34,106 bases of DNA from Chloroflexi bacterium UBA5177. GTDB taxonomy: Bacteria > Chloroflexota > UBA5177. Made by a program: the position numbers and the translations under genes. Positions 14,326-23,161 of the stretch are shown here, one piece after another (position 1 is the first letter of the stretch; each line of letters begins with the position of its first letter). Location of the stretch: contig DHWR01000219.1 in the NCBI GenBank assembly GCA_002413265.1, forward strand, positions 9,841 to 43,946, read 5' to 3'. The notes beneath the pieces were generated by a model. That model did not search any database. It saw nothing but the letters and a program-made list of their open reading frames with translations, and had not been told where the DNA came from.

Positions 14326-15372
14326 ATGCAAGACCTTCAAGAAACCACAACGGTGGACGTGGAAGAAACCGGGACCAACGGTGACACCGTTTGGGACGTG
14401 ATCATAATCGGTGGTGGTCCCGCGGGACTGGCGGCTGCCCTCTATGCGGCTCGAGCCATGCGCAGCACAATCGTGTTGGAGCGCGAGATGCCGGGTGGCC
14501 AGATCGCCACCACATCGGAAGTCGAGGACTACCCGGGAGTGAAGATGACGACGGGCCCTGAGCTCTCCATGATGATGATGGAGCATGCCCAGAACTTCGG
14601 CGCAGTTGTCAATATCGGGGACGAAGTCACGGATGTGGACTTCGCCGGAGTCGTAAAAAAGGTCAAGCTGTCGGACGGAAAGACCATGCGCGGCAAGTCG
14701 ATAATCATCGCTACCGGCGCCGCGCCCAGGACCCTCGGGGTGCCGGGGGAGAACGAGCTCCGCGGCTCAGGAGTTTCCTACTGTGCCGTGTGCGATGGCC
14801 CGTTCTTCCGCGACGGCCACGTTGCGGTCGTTGGCGGCGGTGACGCGGCGTTCGACGAGGGCCTCTACCTCACGAAGTACGCTTCAAAGGTATCGATTAT
14901 CCACCGCAGAGACGAATTCCGAGCTCAGAAAGTGCTCGTCGACCGAGCACAAAAGAATCCCAAAATGGATTTCATCACGAGTACGGTGGTGGAGAAAGTG
15001 AACGGAGACGGGAAGATCGAGGGCGTGACTCTTCGCAATCTCAAGACCGGAGAGACATCGGAGTTACCTCTTCAGGGCCTCTTCGTCTACGTCGGCAATA
15101 TTCCGAACACCGCGATGTTCAAAGATGCGGTGAAGGCGGACGAGAATGGATACATCCTCGTTGACGACACCATGGCCACGCATACTCCGGGAGTCTATGT
15201 GGCCGGCGATGTCCGAAAGAGTCCGCTCAAACAAGTCGTGACCGCTGCTGCGGAGGGCTCCATCGCCGCGCTTACTGCCGACAAGTACCTCGACCATCTG
15301 GCAGAGCAAGAAGCCCCGGCCCAGGCGGAGACGAAAGCAGAAGATCCCGCCGGGTGGAGAACCGAGTACTAG
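14326..15372 (+). CDS. trxB: Thioredoxin reductase
   Basis: This NADPH-dependent flavoenzyme (348 residues) reduces thioredoxin. The FAD motif GGGPAG lies at residues 29-34, the redox pair is CAVC at 153-156, the NADPH motif VGGGDAAFDEGLYL and HRRDEFRAQ follow, and the second FAD motif is GVYVAGDVR. A 20-residue acidic extension precedes the first strand and about 20 residues follow the fold, slightly longer than the usual 310-320 residues. The ATG has AGAGG just upstream. Nine bases separate it from aspS, and aspS is followed closely by mtaB, so the three are probably co-transcribed. Confidence 0.96.
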   Translation: MQDLQETTTVDVEETGTNGDTVWDVIIIGGGPAGLAAALYAARAMRSTIVLEREMPGGQIATTSEVEDYPGVKMTTGPELSMMMMEHAQNFGAVVNIGDEVTDVDFAGVVKKVKLSDGKTMRGKSIIIATGAAPRTLGVPGENELRGSGVSYCAVCDGPFFRDGHVAVVGGGDAAFDEGLYLTKYASKVSIIHRRDEFRAQKVLVDRAQKNPKMDFITSTVVEKVNGDGKIEGVTLRNLKTGETSELPLQGLFVYVGNIPNTAMFKDAVKADENGYILVDDTMATHTPGVYVAGDVRKSPLKQVVTAAAEGSIAALTADKYLDHLAEQEAPAQAETKAEDPAGWRTEY

Positions 15373-15381
15373 GGAGGATTC

Positions 15382-16695
15382 ATGGCGCTCACACGGACGA
15401 AAGACCGTGTCCTCGCGGCGGACCTGCCGGCGCACAAGAACGAGCGCGTTCTGGTCGAAGGCTGGGTTCATGCGATACGGAAGTTTGGCGCCGTCAACTT
15501 CTTGATCCTTCGCGACCGATCCGGCATGGCGCAGGTCATTCTCGAGCCCGACCAGATGCAAAGGCTCGAGGGAATGCAAGCCGAGACGGTCGTCCGGGTC
15601 ACTGGAACCGTGGATGAGGAAGAGCGGGCCGCCCATGGCGTCGAGGTTCGGAACGCGGACGTTGAGGTGCTGACTCCCGTGACCGATGTTCTTCCCTTCG
15701 AAATCAATAAGCGGGTCCTCAAGCCGTCGCTCGATGTCTTTCTCAACCATGCTCCCGTGGGACTCCGATACCCATCGAAGCAGGCGACATTTCGGCTGTA
15801 TTCGGACCTGCTCAGGGGCTTTGGAGAGTATCTACGTGCTCGAGACTTTACGGAGATCCACACGCCAAAAATCTTCGGGTCCGCCACCGAAAGCGGCGCC
15901 AATGTCTTTGTTCTGGACTACTTCGGGAAGACGGGGTATTTGACCCAGAGCCCGCAGCTGTATAAGCAGATCATGGTCGGCGTGTTCGAGCGCGTCTACG
16001 AAATTGGACCTGCTTTTCGCGCTGAGGAGCATTACACCGCCCGCCACCTGAACGAATTCAACAGTCTGGACGCGGAGATGGGGTTCATAGATGGAGTCGA
16101 TCAGGTTCTCGATCTGCTCATCGGCGTGCTGGAGCATATGGTTACGGCGATGGCGGAGCGGCGTCCGGCAGACCTTGAGGCTCTCAAGGTGCGTCTGCCG
16201 GTCTTCGGTGACGTGCCTCGGATCTCCTTCCGTGAAGCTCAGCAGATCATTCTCGATGAGCACGGCGAGAGTCGTTTCCACGAACCCGACTTTTCACCGC
16301 AAGACGAACGCTGGGTGAGCCAGTGGGCGTTGAGGGAGCACGGCACGGACTTCTGTTTCGTCACCCACTTTCCGACCGTAAAGCGTGCCTTCTATACGAT
16401 GCCGGATCCCGAAGATCCTGAGCACTCCTTCGGTTTTGATCTGCTGTTCCGGGGCCAGGAGCTGGTAAGCGGGGCACAAAGAATTCACAATCATGCCCAG
16501 TTGGTCGAGACGATGCAAAACCGCGGAATGTCTCTCGAACCATTTGAAGGCTACCTTGAAGCCTTCAAGTTCGGACTTCCTCCTCATGGGGGCTTTGCCA
16601 TCGGCTCTGAGCGTCTCCTCATGCGGTTGCTGGAGGCCGATAATATCCGTGAGACCACGCTGTTTCCTCGCGACGTGAACAGGCTCATTCCCTAG
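15382..16695 (+). CDS. aspS: Archaeal-type aspartyl-tRNA synthetase (probably non-discriminating)
   Basis: This class IIb synthetase (437 residues) has an OB-fold anticodon domain (residues 20-105) and a catalytic domain with motif 2 YEIGPAFRAEEHYTARHLNEF and motif 3 in GFAIGSERLLMRLL, ending ETTLFPRDVNRLIP. It lacks the 130-residue GAD insertion of standard bacterial AspRS and matches the compact archaeal type. That type is also found in some bacteria, where it often charges both tRNA-Asp and tRNA-Asn. GWVH with His30 in the anticodon domain is, as I recall, the residue associated with relaxed specificity. AsnRS shares this layout, but GQELVSGAQRIHNH fits AspRS. No gatCAB is in the window. 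Confidence 0.87.
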   Translation: MALTRTKDRVLAADLPAHKNERVLVEGWVHAIRKFGAVNFLILRDRSGMAQVILEPDQMQRLEGMQAETVVRVTGTVDEEERAAHGVEVRNADVEVLTPVTDVLPFEINKRVLKPSLDVFLNHAPVGLRYPSKQATFRLYSDLLRGFGEYLRARDFTEIHTPKIFGSATESGANVFVLDYFGKTGYLTQSPQLYKQIMVGVFERVYEIGPAFRAEEHYTARHLNEFNSLDAEMGFIDGVDQVLDLLIGVLEHMVTAMAERRPADLEALKVRLPVFGDVPRISFREAQQIILDEHGESRFHEPDFSPQDERWVSQWALREHGTDFCFVTHFPTVKRAFYTMPDPEDPEHSFGFDLLFRGQELVSGAQRIHNHAQLVETMQNRGMSLEPFEGYLEAFKFGLPPHGGFAIGSERLLMRLLEADNIRETTLFPRDVNRLIP

Positions 16696-16699
16696 ACCG

Positions 16700-18025
16700 A
16701 TGAGCACTCAGACCTCGCCTCGCATCGCTTTTACAACCCTAGGTTGCAAGGTGAACCAGAGCGAGACCGACCTGCTCGCGCGGCAGTTCGCGGCAGCCGG
16801 GTATGATTGTGTGTCCTTCGAAGAGAACGCCGACGTGTACGTCGTCAACACGTGCACGGTGACACATGTCGCCGACAAGAAGTCGAGACAGATGCTCAGC
16901 CAGGCAAGAAGGGCGAACCCGGAGGCTCTCGTCGTGGCGACAGGGTGCTACGCGAGCATCGTGGGCCATCAGCTGGCGGGCGATCGCACGCTGGTGATTC
17001 GCAACCGCGACAAAGACCACGTCGTGGAGCTTGTCGGAGGATCACTCGGACGAGCGATCGCTGACACCCCGACCTGGACCGATCTCGAAAAGTGTCTGAC
17101 CATCTCCGGCGGACAGGAACGGGCTCGGCCGATGGTGAAGGCGCAGGACGGCTGCGACTCCCACTGCACCTACTGCATCATTCCACGAGCCCGGGGACGC
17201 TCCCGAAGCGTGCCTGTGGACGATGTGGTGCTGCGGGTGCAGGCGCTTGTTGACGAAGGCCACTCCGAAGTAGTCATCACGGGGGTGGATCTCGGCAGCT
17301 ACGGCCAAGGGGATTCCGGACTTCCAGATCTGGGTGGTCTGCTTCAGGAGGTGCTCGATCGCACGTCCGTGCAACGGCTGCGGGTGAGCTCAGTCGAGCC
17401 GGGTGACTTCGACGCTGCCTGGCTTTCTCTCTGGCAGAATCCGCGACTGTGCCGCCATCTGCATGTACCTCTGCAATCCGGGAGTCTGACCGTCCTCGAG
17501 AGGATGGAACGAAGCTACACGCCCGAACAATTCGCCGGAATGGTGGCTCAGTGCCGCTCCTCAATTCCCGGCTTGACCGTCACAACGGATGTCATCACCG
17601 GCTTTCCGGGCGAGACGAACCAGGAATTTGGGGACGGCCTGCAATTTATTCACGCGCTGCACTTCGACGGTATGCACGTCTTCAAGTACTCCCGCCGCTC
17701 CGGTACTCGGGCGGCTCATCTTCCCGATCAGGTCCCCGAGCCGGTTAAGGCTGAACGTAGCCGCGTGCTGCGCCAGGAAGCCCTGGCCGGAGTGAACCGC
17801 CTTCTTGCCCGTCACGAGGGAGTCACCGCGACGATCGCCTGGGAAAGTGATGACGGCGGAGCGTGGCGCGGCCTGAGCGACACAAATGTGCGTGTATACG
17901 GATCGGCGGAGATCACGCGCCAATCAGGCCTCGGGCTCTGCAAAAGGGTGCTGACCAGTCCTTTTCGAGATGGTCTGTGGTCAGAGCCTCAGGGCGCCGA
18001 TATTATGTTGGTACCGGTCTCGTAG
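16700..18025 (+). CDS. mtaB: tRNA (t6A37) methylthiotransferase MtaB
   Basis: MtaB (441 residues) adds a methylthio group to t6A37 in tRNAs reading ANN codons, using two iron-sulfur clusters. The N-terminal MTTase domain has its three cluster Cys in LGCKVNQ (Cys16), NTCTVTH and TGCYAS. The radical SAM motif CDSHCTYC has Cys152, Cys156 and Cys159. A TRAM-like C-terminal region follows. LGCKVNQ and the overall layout match MtaB better than MiaB or RimO. It starts four bases after aspS, a sensible pairing of tRNA charging and tRNA modification genes. Confidence 0.93.
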   Translation: MSTQTSPRIAFTTLGCKVNQSETDLLARQFAAAGYDCVSFEENADVYVVNTCTVTHVADKKSRQMLSQARRANPEALVVATGCYASIVGHQLAGDRTLVIRNRDKDHVVELVGGSLGRAIADTPTWTDLEKCLTISGGQERARPMVKAQDGCDSHCTYCIIPRARGRSRSVPVDDVVLRVQALVDEGHSEVVITGVDLGSYGQGDSGLPDLGGLLQEVLDRTSVQRLRVSSVEPGDFDAAWLSLWQNPRLCRHLHVPLQSGSLTVLERMERSYTPEQFAGMVAQCRSSIPGLTVTTDVITGFPGETNQEFGDGLQFIHALHFDGMHVFKYSRRSGTRAAHLPDQVPEPVKAERSRVLRQEALAGVNRLLARHEGVTATIAWESDDGGAWRGLSDTNVRVYGSAEITRQSGLGLCKRVLTSPFRDGLWSEPQGADIMLVPVS

Positions 18026-18053
18026 TCGCAAACTAATCGATCGGGCGCCACTA

Positions 18054-18125
18054 CTACTGGAACTCATTCTCGTGCGCGCGGTTCATTCGGGATAGCTCCT
18101 TGACCAGCAGAATGAGGTGGGTCAC
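18054..18125 (-). CDS. Possible 23-residue coupled peptide
   Basis: A GTG at 18125 overlaps the stop of the upstream 125-residue gene as GTGA and opens a 23-residue frame beginning MTHLILLVKEL and ending NEFQ. Only the overlap and the tidy helix-like composition support it. It could be chance, or the frameshifted end of the neighbour. Confidence 0.2.
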   Translation of the reverse strand: MTHLILLVKELSRMNRAHENEFQ

Positions 18126-18499
18126 GACTCGTCAAATCCCAGTGAGGCTTGAAGGAAGGCGTCGGCGTAGTCGATCTGCGTCTTGACATCTACCAGGCGA
18201 TCTCGCATTTCATCGACGGTCGATCCCAGGGCAACCCGTTCGCAGTTCTCGACCGCTAGACTCATCGAACGCGCAGCGGCACGCATAAGATTCGCATCGA
18301 CCTGCCGATCCGCGGGCTCCGGGTCGGAGTCGACACTGCGCAAAGCGGTCTCGATCTGTCGTAAGACTGCCGCAGAGCTCTCATGCACTGCTCCCGAATG
18401 ACCGATCGCGTCCCTCGTGTTGTTGGCCAGTAGAGCGGCTCGAAGGTGCTTTTGCAGCGCACCCACCGTCAGCTGAATCTCCCGAAGCCCTCGGTACAT
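18122..18499 (-). CDS. Small all-helical protein, function unknown
   Basis: This 125-residue protein has no recognised family. It is predicted to be almost entirely helical, with amphipathic stretches such as LREIQLTVGALQKHLRAALL, SAAVLRQIETALRSV and VDEMRDRLVDVKTQIDYADAFL, and no membrane segment or signal peptide. Such spacing suggests a small helical bundle or coiled-coil dimer. The start ATG is preceded by GGAGG, and the codon use resembles its neighbours, so I regard it as real. It lies 49 bases downstream of the metallophosphatase on the same strand and could share its transcript. Confidence 0.7.
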   Translation of the reverse strand: MYRGLREIQLTVGALQKHLRAALLANNTRDAIGHSGAVHESSAAVLRQIETALRSVDSDPEPADRQVDANLMRAAARSMSLAVENCERVALGSTVDEMRDRLVDVKTQIDYADAFLQASLGFDES

Positions 18500-18548
18500 T
18501 TCCTTCGCCTCCCGTTCTCGCGTTTTCCGTCCAGTCGCGTTCTAGGGC

Positions 18549-19364
18549 TCAGGCACTTTCCCTTCCGACAATCCCGACAGATTCAAGTAGCGGAATCTCC
18601 GTGGTATCGACGACAAAGCCTGGACCCCCCATGTACATTCCGCCATCCACGTCCAAACACAGCCCCTCCGCGTAGAGAAGTGGTCCCGTTACCTCACCGG
18701 GATTCTGACTCGTCAAATATGGAATCGGTGTGTGGCCATGCACGATGCGGCTGCCGCCAAGTGTCTGTAGTACCTTTTTCGCCGCCGCGACTCCTCCGTG
18801 TCCCTGAATAAATGCCCCTCGATCGAAATACGGCGACATGACCTCTTCCCATGCATGCGGATCCTCGCTGTGCAGCATGGCTCGAATGGCTTCGTTCACG
18901 TCATCCGCCGTCTTCCCGAAATCCATATAAAAGGTGGCATCGCAGTGCATGAAGAGTATCTCTTCCGCAACCACAAGCGCTCGGAGACCCGCGAGCCATT
19001 CGGCCTGACCATCGCTCAGCTGGCGCAAATCCGAATCATGTCCACCATTGAATTCCCACAGTTCGTAAAAGCTCGAGCCGAAGGACGCCTCGAACTCGGG
19101 AAACTTGCGGGCACCGAGAAGCATGACCTCGTGATTGCCGAGCAATGCGGCGACCGAACCGCCGACGTCTTCGGCCTGTTCCTGAAGCCGCATAACCAGT
19201 TCCACGACCTCGATGCCATGCGGGCCTCTGTCGCAGAAGTCGCCGGTGAACAGTAGGGTAGCGGAGCCGGCGGACCAATTCCCATCGGAATCGATGAGGC
19301 CGGAGCTCGAGAGCAGCCGCCGCACCTTGGCGAGCTGCCCATGGGCGTCACCGATCACATACAC
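18549..19364 (-). CDS. Calcineurin-like metallophosphatase
   Basis: This 271-residue phosphoesterase has all the metal-binding blocks of the family in order: GDAHG (residues 5-9), GDFCDRG (41-47), GNHE (76-79), a His in LFMHCDATF, and GHTPIPY near residue 211. The DRG form and the spacing resemble PPP-type protein phosphatases and ApaH/PrpE-like enzymes more than the nucleases. It should hydrolyse a phosphoester with two divalent metals in the cytoplasm. The substrate (phosphoprotein, dinucleoside polyphosphate or other) cannot be told. A late block VDGGMYMGG likely closes the core. The start is at the very first residue of the fold, so no N-terminal signal is present. Confidence 0.88.
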   Translation of the reverse strand: MYVIGDAHGQLAKVRRLLSSSGLIDSDGNWSAGSATLLFTGDFCDRGPHGIEVVELVMRLQEQAEDVGGSVAALLGNHEVMLLGARKFPEFEASFGSSFYELWEFNGGHDSDLRQLSDGQAEWLAGLRALVVAEEILFMHCDATFYMDFGKTADDVNEAIRAMLHSEDPHAWEEVMSPYFDRGAFIQGHGGVAAAKKVLQTLGGSRIVHGHTPIPYLTSQNPGEVTGPLLYAEGLCLDVDGGMYMGGPGFVVDTTEIPLLESVGIVGRESA

Positions 19365-19490
19365 GACAGATTCACCCCGGTCATCTGTGAGCTTTGTAGC
19401 GCCGAGACTAAGTGTCCAGCTCTCAGAATTGAGGCGGCCTACTCGCCAGTGTACCGTTCGCCAGACACGCCGAGGTGGCCTTGACCGCTC

Positions 19491-20948
19491 CTAGCCGATG
19501 CTCACCAGAGCCCAGTTGTCGTTGTCCGGCATTATTCCTAACGGCGTAACCTGCACTCCTTGCAGCCGGGGCTTCATGAGATATGCAATCTTTCCGCTGA
19601 CCAGCGGGACGACGTAGCCCCGCGAAAGAACCCACGATTCGAGTTCTCCGTAAAGCGCCATGCGCGAGACGGGGTCTTCGGTAAGCGTTTGTGCATACGC
19701 AAGCTGGCTTCGGAGCCACGGGCTTGCCGTCTGGGCGAGCGCAATCGTGAGCCACCTACCTGGGTCCGGGAGCATAAAAGTAATGTGGACAACCCGTACA
19801 GGCGACCCGGTTCGAGACGTTTCCCATTGCTTGCGCAGCGCCTGGGCCAGGTCCTTTTCGATTGGATCTCTCGGCGAATCCAGACTGAGCGAGGATCGCC
19901 GCGCACTCTGTCCGGGTGGCGGATCGACGGTCGGTGGAGAAGACACGTAATCCGGGACCGTCGGAGGAACCAGAGTAGTCAAAGCAGTAACCGCGCCTGG
20001 CAAAGAGGTTTCCAGCGCATTTCGGTCGAGGCGGGATGCCAGATCAACACCAGCGCTTCGGGGCGGAAGCGCGTAGTAAGCATCGAGCGAATCGCTGTTA
20101 TGGAACTCTGCGGCGTTTTGGTAGGTGAAGTAGTTGCTGGGTGACACCCAGGCGATATCGATGGACCCCTTTCGGTAGAGGTCCATGCCGCGACTCGCAT
20201 TTGAGACCGGCAGGAGCTCAACCGACTTCAACGACAGTGGACCGCCGTAGTAATGCTTCCGCGGCCGCAAAGTGTATCCTCCGTCAGGAGCCCGAACGGT
20301 AAGCGCCCACGGTCCAAGACCAAGCAGCGAGTGCGGAGGGCTTGGCCTCACGACCGCCGTGACCGGAAACGCCAACTTCTCGAGGAAAGTGGAATCGGGG
20401 CTGTCCAATCGAATGCGGATCGAGAGGCGATGAAGCACCGACACTCCCGATAGCGTGTTTGCCATGCCGTCCGATACCGCGGACGCCCCTTCGATTCCTC
20501 CGAGGTCCTGCCACACCAGCGGTGACCGGTCGGGGCTCTGCAGGGCACGAACCCACGATTGCTCCACATCTAGGGCGGTGCAACGACTGCCGTCGGCGAA
20601 GCGCGCGTCCTGACGGATCGTGAACGTGTAGACGCGTCCATTGATCGAGATGGTGGGTATTGATACCGCCAGATCGGGAATGACATGAAGATCGGGCCCC
20701 AGCTTCAACAGTCCCGCATTGAGCATCCCGGCAGCGAACAGCGGCGTCGTGGCGGAGAATCGCGAGGGGTCGACGATGCCGGGATCGAGGGCGTGTCCAC
20801 GCGTGTAAATAGGGACTCGCATCGTGTCGTCCGCGACGATAGATTGAGAGGGTCCGCACGCGGCCAGGATTGCGATAGGGATCGCAGCAGCCAAACGCAC
20901 CGCGACTCCCGATCTAAAACGACGAACAAATCGCCGGCTCGCAAACAC
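19491..20948 (-). CDS. Family 5 solute-binding lipoprotein (peptide/nickel type), no transporter nearby
   Basis: This 485-residue protein has a basic N-terminus, a hydrophobic signal and a lipobox LAAC with Cys31, so it should be lipid-anchored outside the cell. The body matches extracellular solute-binding proteins of the DppA/OppA family: PDLAVSIPTISINGRVYTFTIRQDARFADG is the classical N-terminal signature region (about residues 92-120), followed by TALDVEQSWVRAL. Usual ligands are peptides, nickel complexes or sugars. No ABC permease or ATPase gene is in the neighbourhood. A Pro/Ser-rich stretch (about residues 335-365) replaces part of the usual second lobe, so it may be a divergent or non-transport member. 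Confidence 0.82.
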   Translation of the reverse strand: MFASRRFVRRFRSGVAVRLAAAIPIAILAACGPSQSIVADDTMRVPIYTRGHALDPGIVDPSRFSATTPLFAAGMLNAGLLKLGPDLHVIPDLAVSIPTISINGRVYTFTIRQDARFADGSRCTALDVEQSWVRALQSPDRSPLVWQDLGGIEGASAVSDGMANTLSGVSVLHRLSIRIRLDSPDSTFLEKLAFPVTAVVRPSPPHSLLGLGPWALTVRAPDGGYTLRPRKHYYGGPLSLKSVELLPVSNASRGMDLYRKGSIDIAWVSPSNYFTYQNAAEFHNSDSLDAYYALPPRSAGVDLASRLDRNALETSLPGAVTALTTLVPPTVPDYVSSPPTVDPPPGQSARRSSLSLDSPRDPIEKDLAQALRKQWETSRTGSPVRVVHITFMLPDPGRWLTIALAQTASPWLRSQLAYAQTLTEDPVSRMALYGELESWVLSRGYVVPLVSGKIAYLMKPRLQGVQVTPLGIMPDNDNWALVSIG

Positions 20949-20991
20949 GCAACGATTTTACGCGCGTGACCTCACAGGAGCTTAAGTGGAA

Positions 20992-21015
20992 CAAGGCGCC
21001 GAAGAGGGCGCCTTG
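20992..21015 (-). terminator. Hairpin after tRNA-Thr
   Basis: Read on the minus strand, CAAGGCGCC and GGCGCCTTG form a perfect nine-base-pair stem around a six-base loop, eight bases past the tRNA 3' end. The tail has only a few T's, so termination may be weak or the hairpin may instead guide processing. Confidence 0.5.
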
Positions 21016-21022
21016 CTCTGGC

Positions 21023-21098
21023 TGGAGCCGACGGCCGGACTCGAACCGGCGACCTGACGCTTACGAAGCGCCTGCTCTACCAGCTGAGCTACGTCGGC
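21023..21098 (-). tRNA. tRNA-Thr(CGT)
   Basis: This 76-base cloverleaf has encoded CCA. The acceptor GCCGACG pairs with CGTCGGC, the anticodon stem encloses TTCGTAA (anticodon CGT, reading ACG), and the T loop is TTCGAGT. A TTGACT upstream could be a -35 box, but no convincing -10 follows. Confidence 0.95.
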
Positions 21099-21266
21099 AG
21101 ATGTTTGACCGGTACGAGCAAAGTCAATTGTATTGGAGACCCTCACGCCTCGCCAATGTCCCCAGTTGCCCTCTAATCCCTCAAATCGCGGCGATGCTCC
21201 CGTCTTGGTGCTCGTCGCACCTTGTACCGCTGCAGCACCGTCAGGCACAATCAGGCCAGTAAACAA

Positions 21267-21290
21267 GCCGCCTTTTCAGGCGGTCTTTTT
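21267..21290 (+). terminator. Intrinsic terminator-like hairpin before fabF
   Basis: CCGCC (21268-21272) and GGCGG (21279-21283) pair around TTTTCA and are followed by TCTTTTT. It ends 14 bases before the fabF start, and no plus-strand gene precedes it. The stretch 21099-21266 upstream shows no gene that I can support. Confidence 0.6.
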
Positions 21291-21303
21291 CTGAGGTGGA
21301 GGG

Positions 21304-22545
21304 GTGGACAGACGGGTCGTCGTCACGGGCATGGGCTGCCTTTCGCCCCTCGGTCCGGATGTTCAGGGCACCTGGTGCGGGATCCGAGAGGGCAAGTCGG
21401 GCATCGGTCCCATTACAAGATTCGACGCCAGCAGGTTGCCGGTTCGATTTGCCGGCGAGTGCAAGGACTTTGATCCCACGAAGGTCATGTCGCCAAAAGA
21501 AGCGCGACGCATGGACCGCTTTCAGCAGATGGCTTGGGCGGCGAGTGTCGAAGCTCTCGCCTCATCCGGCCTCGAGATTACGCCCCACAACGCCGAGCGG
21601 GTGGGCGTTATCGTCGGCTCGGGAATCGGCGGGCTGGAATCGCTTACCGAGGCGTTCAAGACGCTGTTCGATCGAGGCCCGAGCCGGGTCAGTCCTTTCA
21701 TCATCACGATGATGGTGGTCGACCTAGCTCCCGGGCTGATATCGATCAATTTGGGGGCCAAAGGGCCGAATTTCAGCACTGTCTCGGCATGCTCCACGAG
21801 TGCGCACGCCATCGGAGAGGCCGCCGAGATTATCAAGCGAGATCAGGCCGACGCGATGATCGCCGGAGGCTCTGAGGCAGGAATTGTCGAGATGGGAGTG
21901 GCCGGATTCAGTCAGATGCGTGCCCTCTCTACCCGGAACGATGAGCCGCATAGGGCCAGCCGCCCGTTTGATGCGCAACGTGATGGATTCATCATGGCTG
22001 AAGGCGGCGGCGTTCTGATTCTCGAAGAGCTCGAGCACGCCAAGGCCCGGGGCGCTACGATTCTGGGAGAGGTCTCCGGGTACGGATTGAGTGCCGACGC
22101 CTCGCACATCACAGATCCGGCGCCAGGTGGTGAAGGCGCCGCGCGCGCCATGAAGATGGCGCTTCGGGCGGCGTCGATGGATCCCAGCGAAATCCAGTAC
22201 CTGAACGCGCACGGCACGTCCACACCGGTCGGCGACCGAGCCGAGACAGCCGCCATCAAGACCATATTCGGCGAGCATGCTCGCAATCTGGCGGTCAGCT
22301 CCACCAAGTCGATGACCGGTCATCTTCTTGGGGCCGCCGGCGCGGTCGAGGCCGTCATCTGCCTCAAAGCCATCCAAGACAGTTTCGTCCCGCCAACGAT
22401 CAACTACGAATTTCCCGACCCGGAGTGTGACCTTGACTACGTGCCGAACCAGGGGCGAGCGATGCACCTTGACACGGTCATGAGCAATTCATTCGGCTTC
22501 GGCGGCCATAACGTCAGCTTGATCCTTCGTCGCTACGCTGCGTGA
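21304..22545 (+). CDS. fabF: Beta-ketoacyl-ACP synthase II
   Basis: KAS II (413 residues) condenses malonyl-ACP with acyl-ACP during fatty acid elongation. The Cys-His-His triad is Cys163 in SACSTSAH, His303 in NAHGTSTP and His340 in SMTGHLLG, with the conserved Lys335. The N-terminal VVVTGMGCLSPLG and the C-terminal NSFGFGGHNVSLIL are typical. The start is GTG at 21304 with a GAGGTGGAGG ribosome site. A terminator-like hairpin lies immediately upstream. It is followed by accB after two to four bases, so condensation and malonyl-CoA supply genes share a transcript. Confidence 0.95.
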   Translation: MDRRVVVTGMGCLSPLGPDVQGTWCGIREGKSGIGPITRFDASRLPVRFAGECKDFDPTKVMSPKEARRMDRFQQMAWAASVEALASSGLEITPHNAERVGVIVGSGIGGLESLTEAFKTLFDRGPSRVSPFIITMMVVDLAPGLISINLGAKGPNFSTVSACSTSAHAIGEAAEIIKRDQADAMIAGGSEAGIVEMGVAGFSQMRALSTRNDEPHRASRPFDAQRDGFIMAEGGGVLILEELEHAKARGATILGEVSGYGLSADASHITDPAPGGEGAARAMKMALRAASMDPSEIQYLNAHGTSTPVGDRAETAAIKTIFGEHARNLAVSSTKSMTGHLLGAAGAVEAVICLKAIQDSFVPPTINYEFPDPECDLDYVPNQGRAMHLDTVMSNSFGFGGHNVSLILRRYAA

Positions 22546-22549
22546 GGTG

Positions 22550-22993
22550 ATGGAAGGACGAGACGATGAGGGCGGGTCTCTGCTCGATCCCGCGCTGCTG
22601 CGCCGAGTTCTGGACCAGCTTGAGTCCAGCGACATCGACGAGCTCGAGGTCGCGGACGGTACGTCCCGCCTTTTCATCCGGCGTGAACCAGGCGCCCAGG
22701 CGGCGTCTGACGCTCGTCGCCCCGCCGAACCGACACCCGACGGGGTCCCGATCACAGCGCCTCTCACCGGAGTCTTCTTCTCGCGGCCGGCGCCGGACCA
22801 GCCCGCATACGTGCAGAATGGATCGCAAGTCCACGTGGACGACGTGGTCGCGCTCATCGAAACCATGAAGCTCTTCAATGAAGTCAAGTCGGAGGTCGCC
22901 GGTACGGTGATCCAGGTTCTGGCGAATGACGAAGACCTGGTCGAAACCGGCCAGCCACTGATGCAGGTCACTCCCTTCCCGGACGACGAATAA
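22550..22993 (+). CDS. accB: Biotin carboxyl carrier protein of acetyl-CoA carboxylase
   Basis: AccB (147 residues) carries the biotin that shuttles CO2 from biotin carboxylase to the transferase. The biotinyl domain (about residues 65-147) includes the site ETMKLFNEV with Lys107 and the closing DLVETGQPLMQV. The N-terminal 50 residues form the usual helix and linker that contact other subunits. An in-frame GTG at 22547 directly precedes the chosen ATG. The gene follows fabF after a few bases. accC, which often follows accB, is absent; the next gene is coxG. Confidence 0.93.
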   Translation: MEGRDDEGGSLLDPALLRRVLDQLESSDIDELEVADGTSRLFIRREPGAQAASDARRPAEPTPDGVPITAPLTGVFFSRPAPDQPAYVQNGSQVHVDDVVALIETMKLFNEVKSEVAGTVIQVLANDEDLVETGQPLMQVTPFPDDE

Positions 22994-23128
22994 GAGGAGT
23001 TTTAGCGGCGCCCGGTCTAGGCTGCGGGTCAGCCACAAAACGCAACGCAGAACGGGAGGCAAACGTAGCCCAGACTTGGTCCAGAAGGCATCGGGTAGGA
23101 GCCATGCGGCTGTACTCTGAAGGGAACA

Positions 23129-23150
23129 CGTGCCCACTACTCCGGGCACG
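23129..23150 (+). promoter_or_regulatory. Inverted repeat in the coxG 5' region
   Basis: CGTGCCC (23129-23135) and GGGCACG (23144-23150) form a perfect seven-base inverted repeat with an eight-base spacer. It lies directly before the GGGGAG ribosome site of coxG, so it could be an operator or a hairpin that hides the ribosome site. A TACTCT at 23113-23118 could be a -10 box. Confidence 0.35.
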
Positions 23151-23161
23151 GGGAGAATTCT

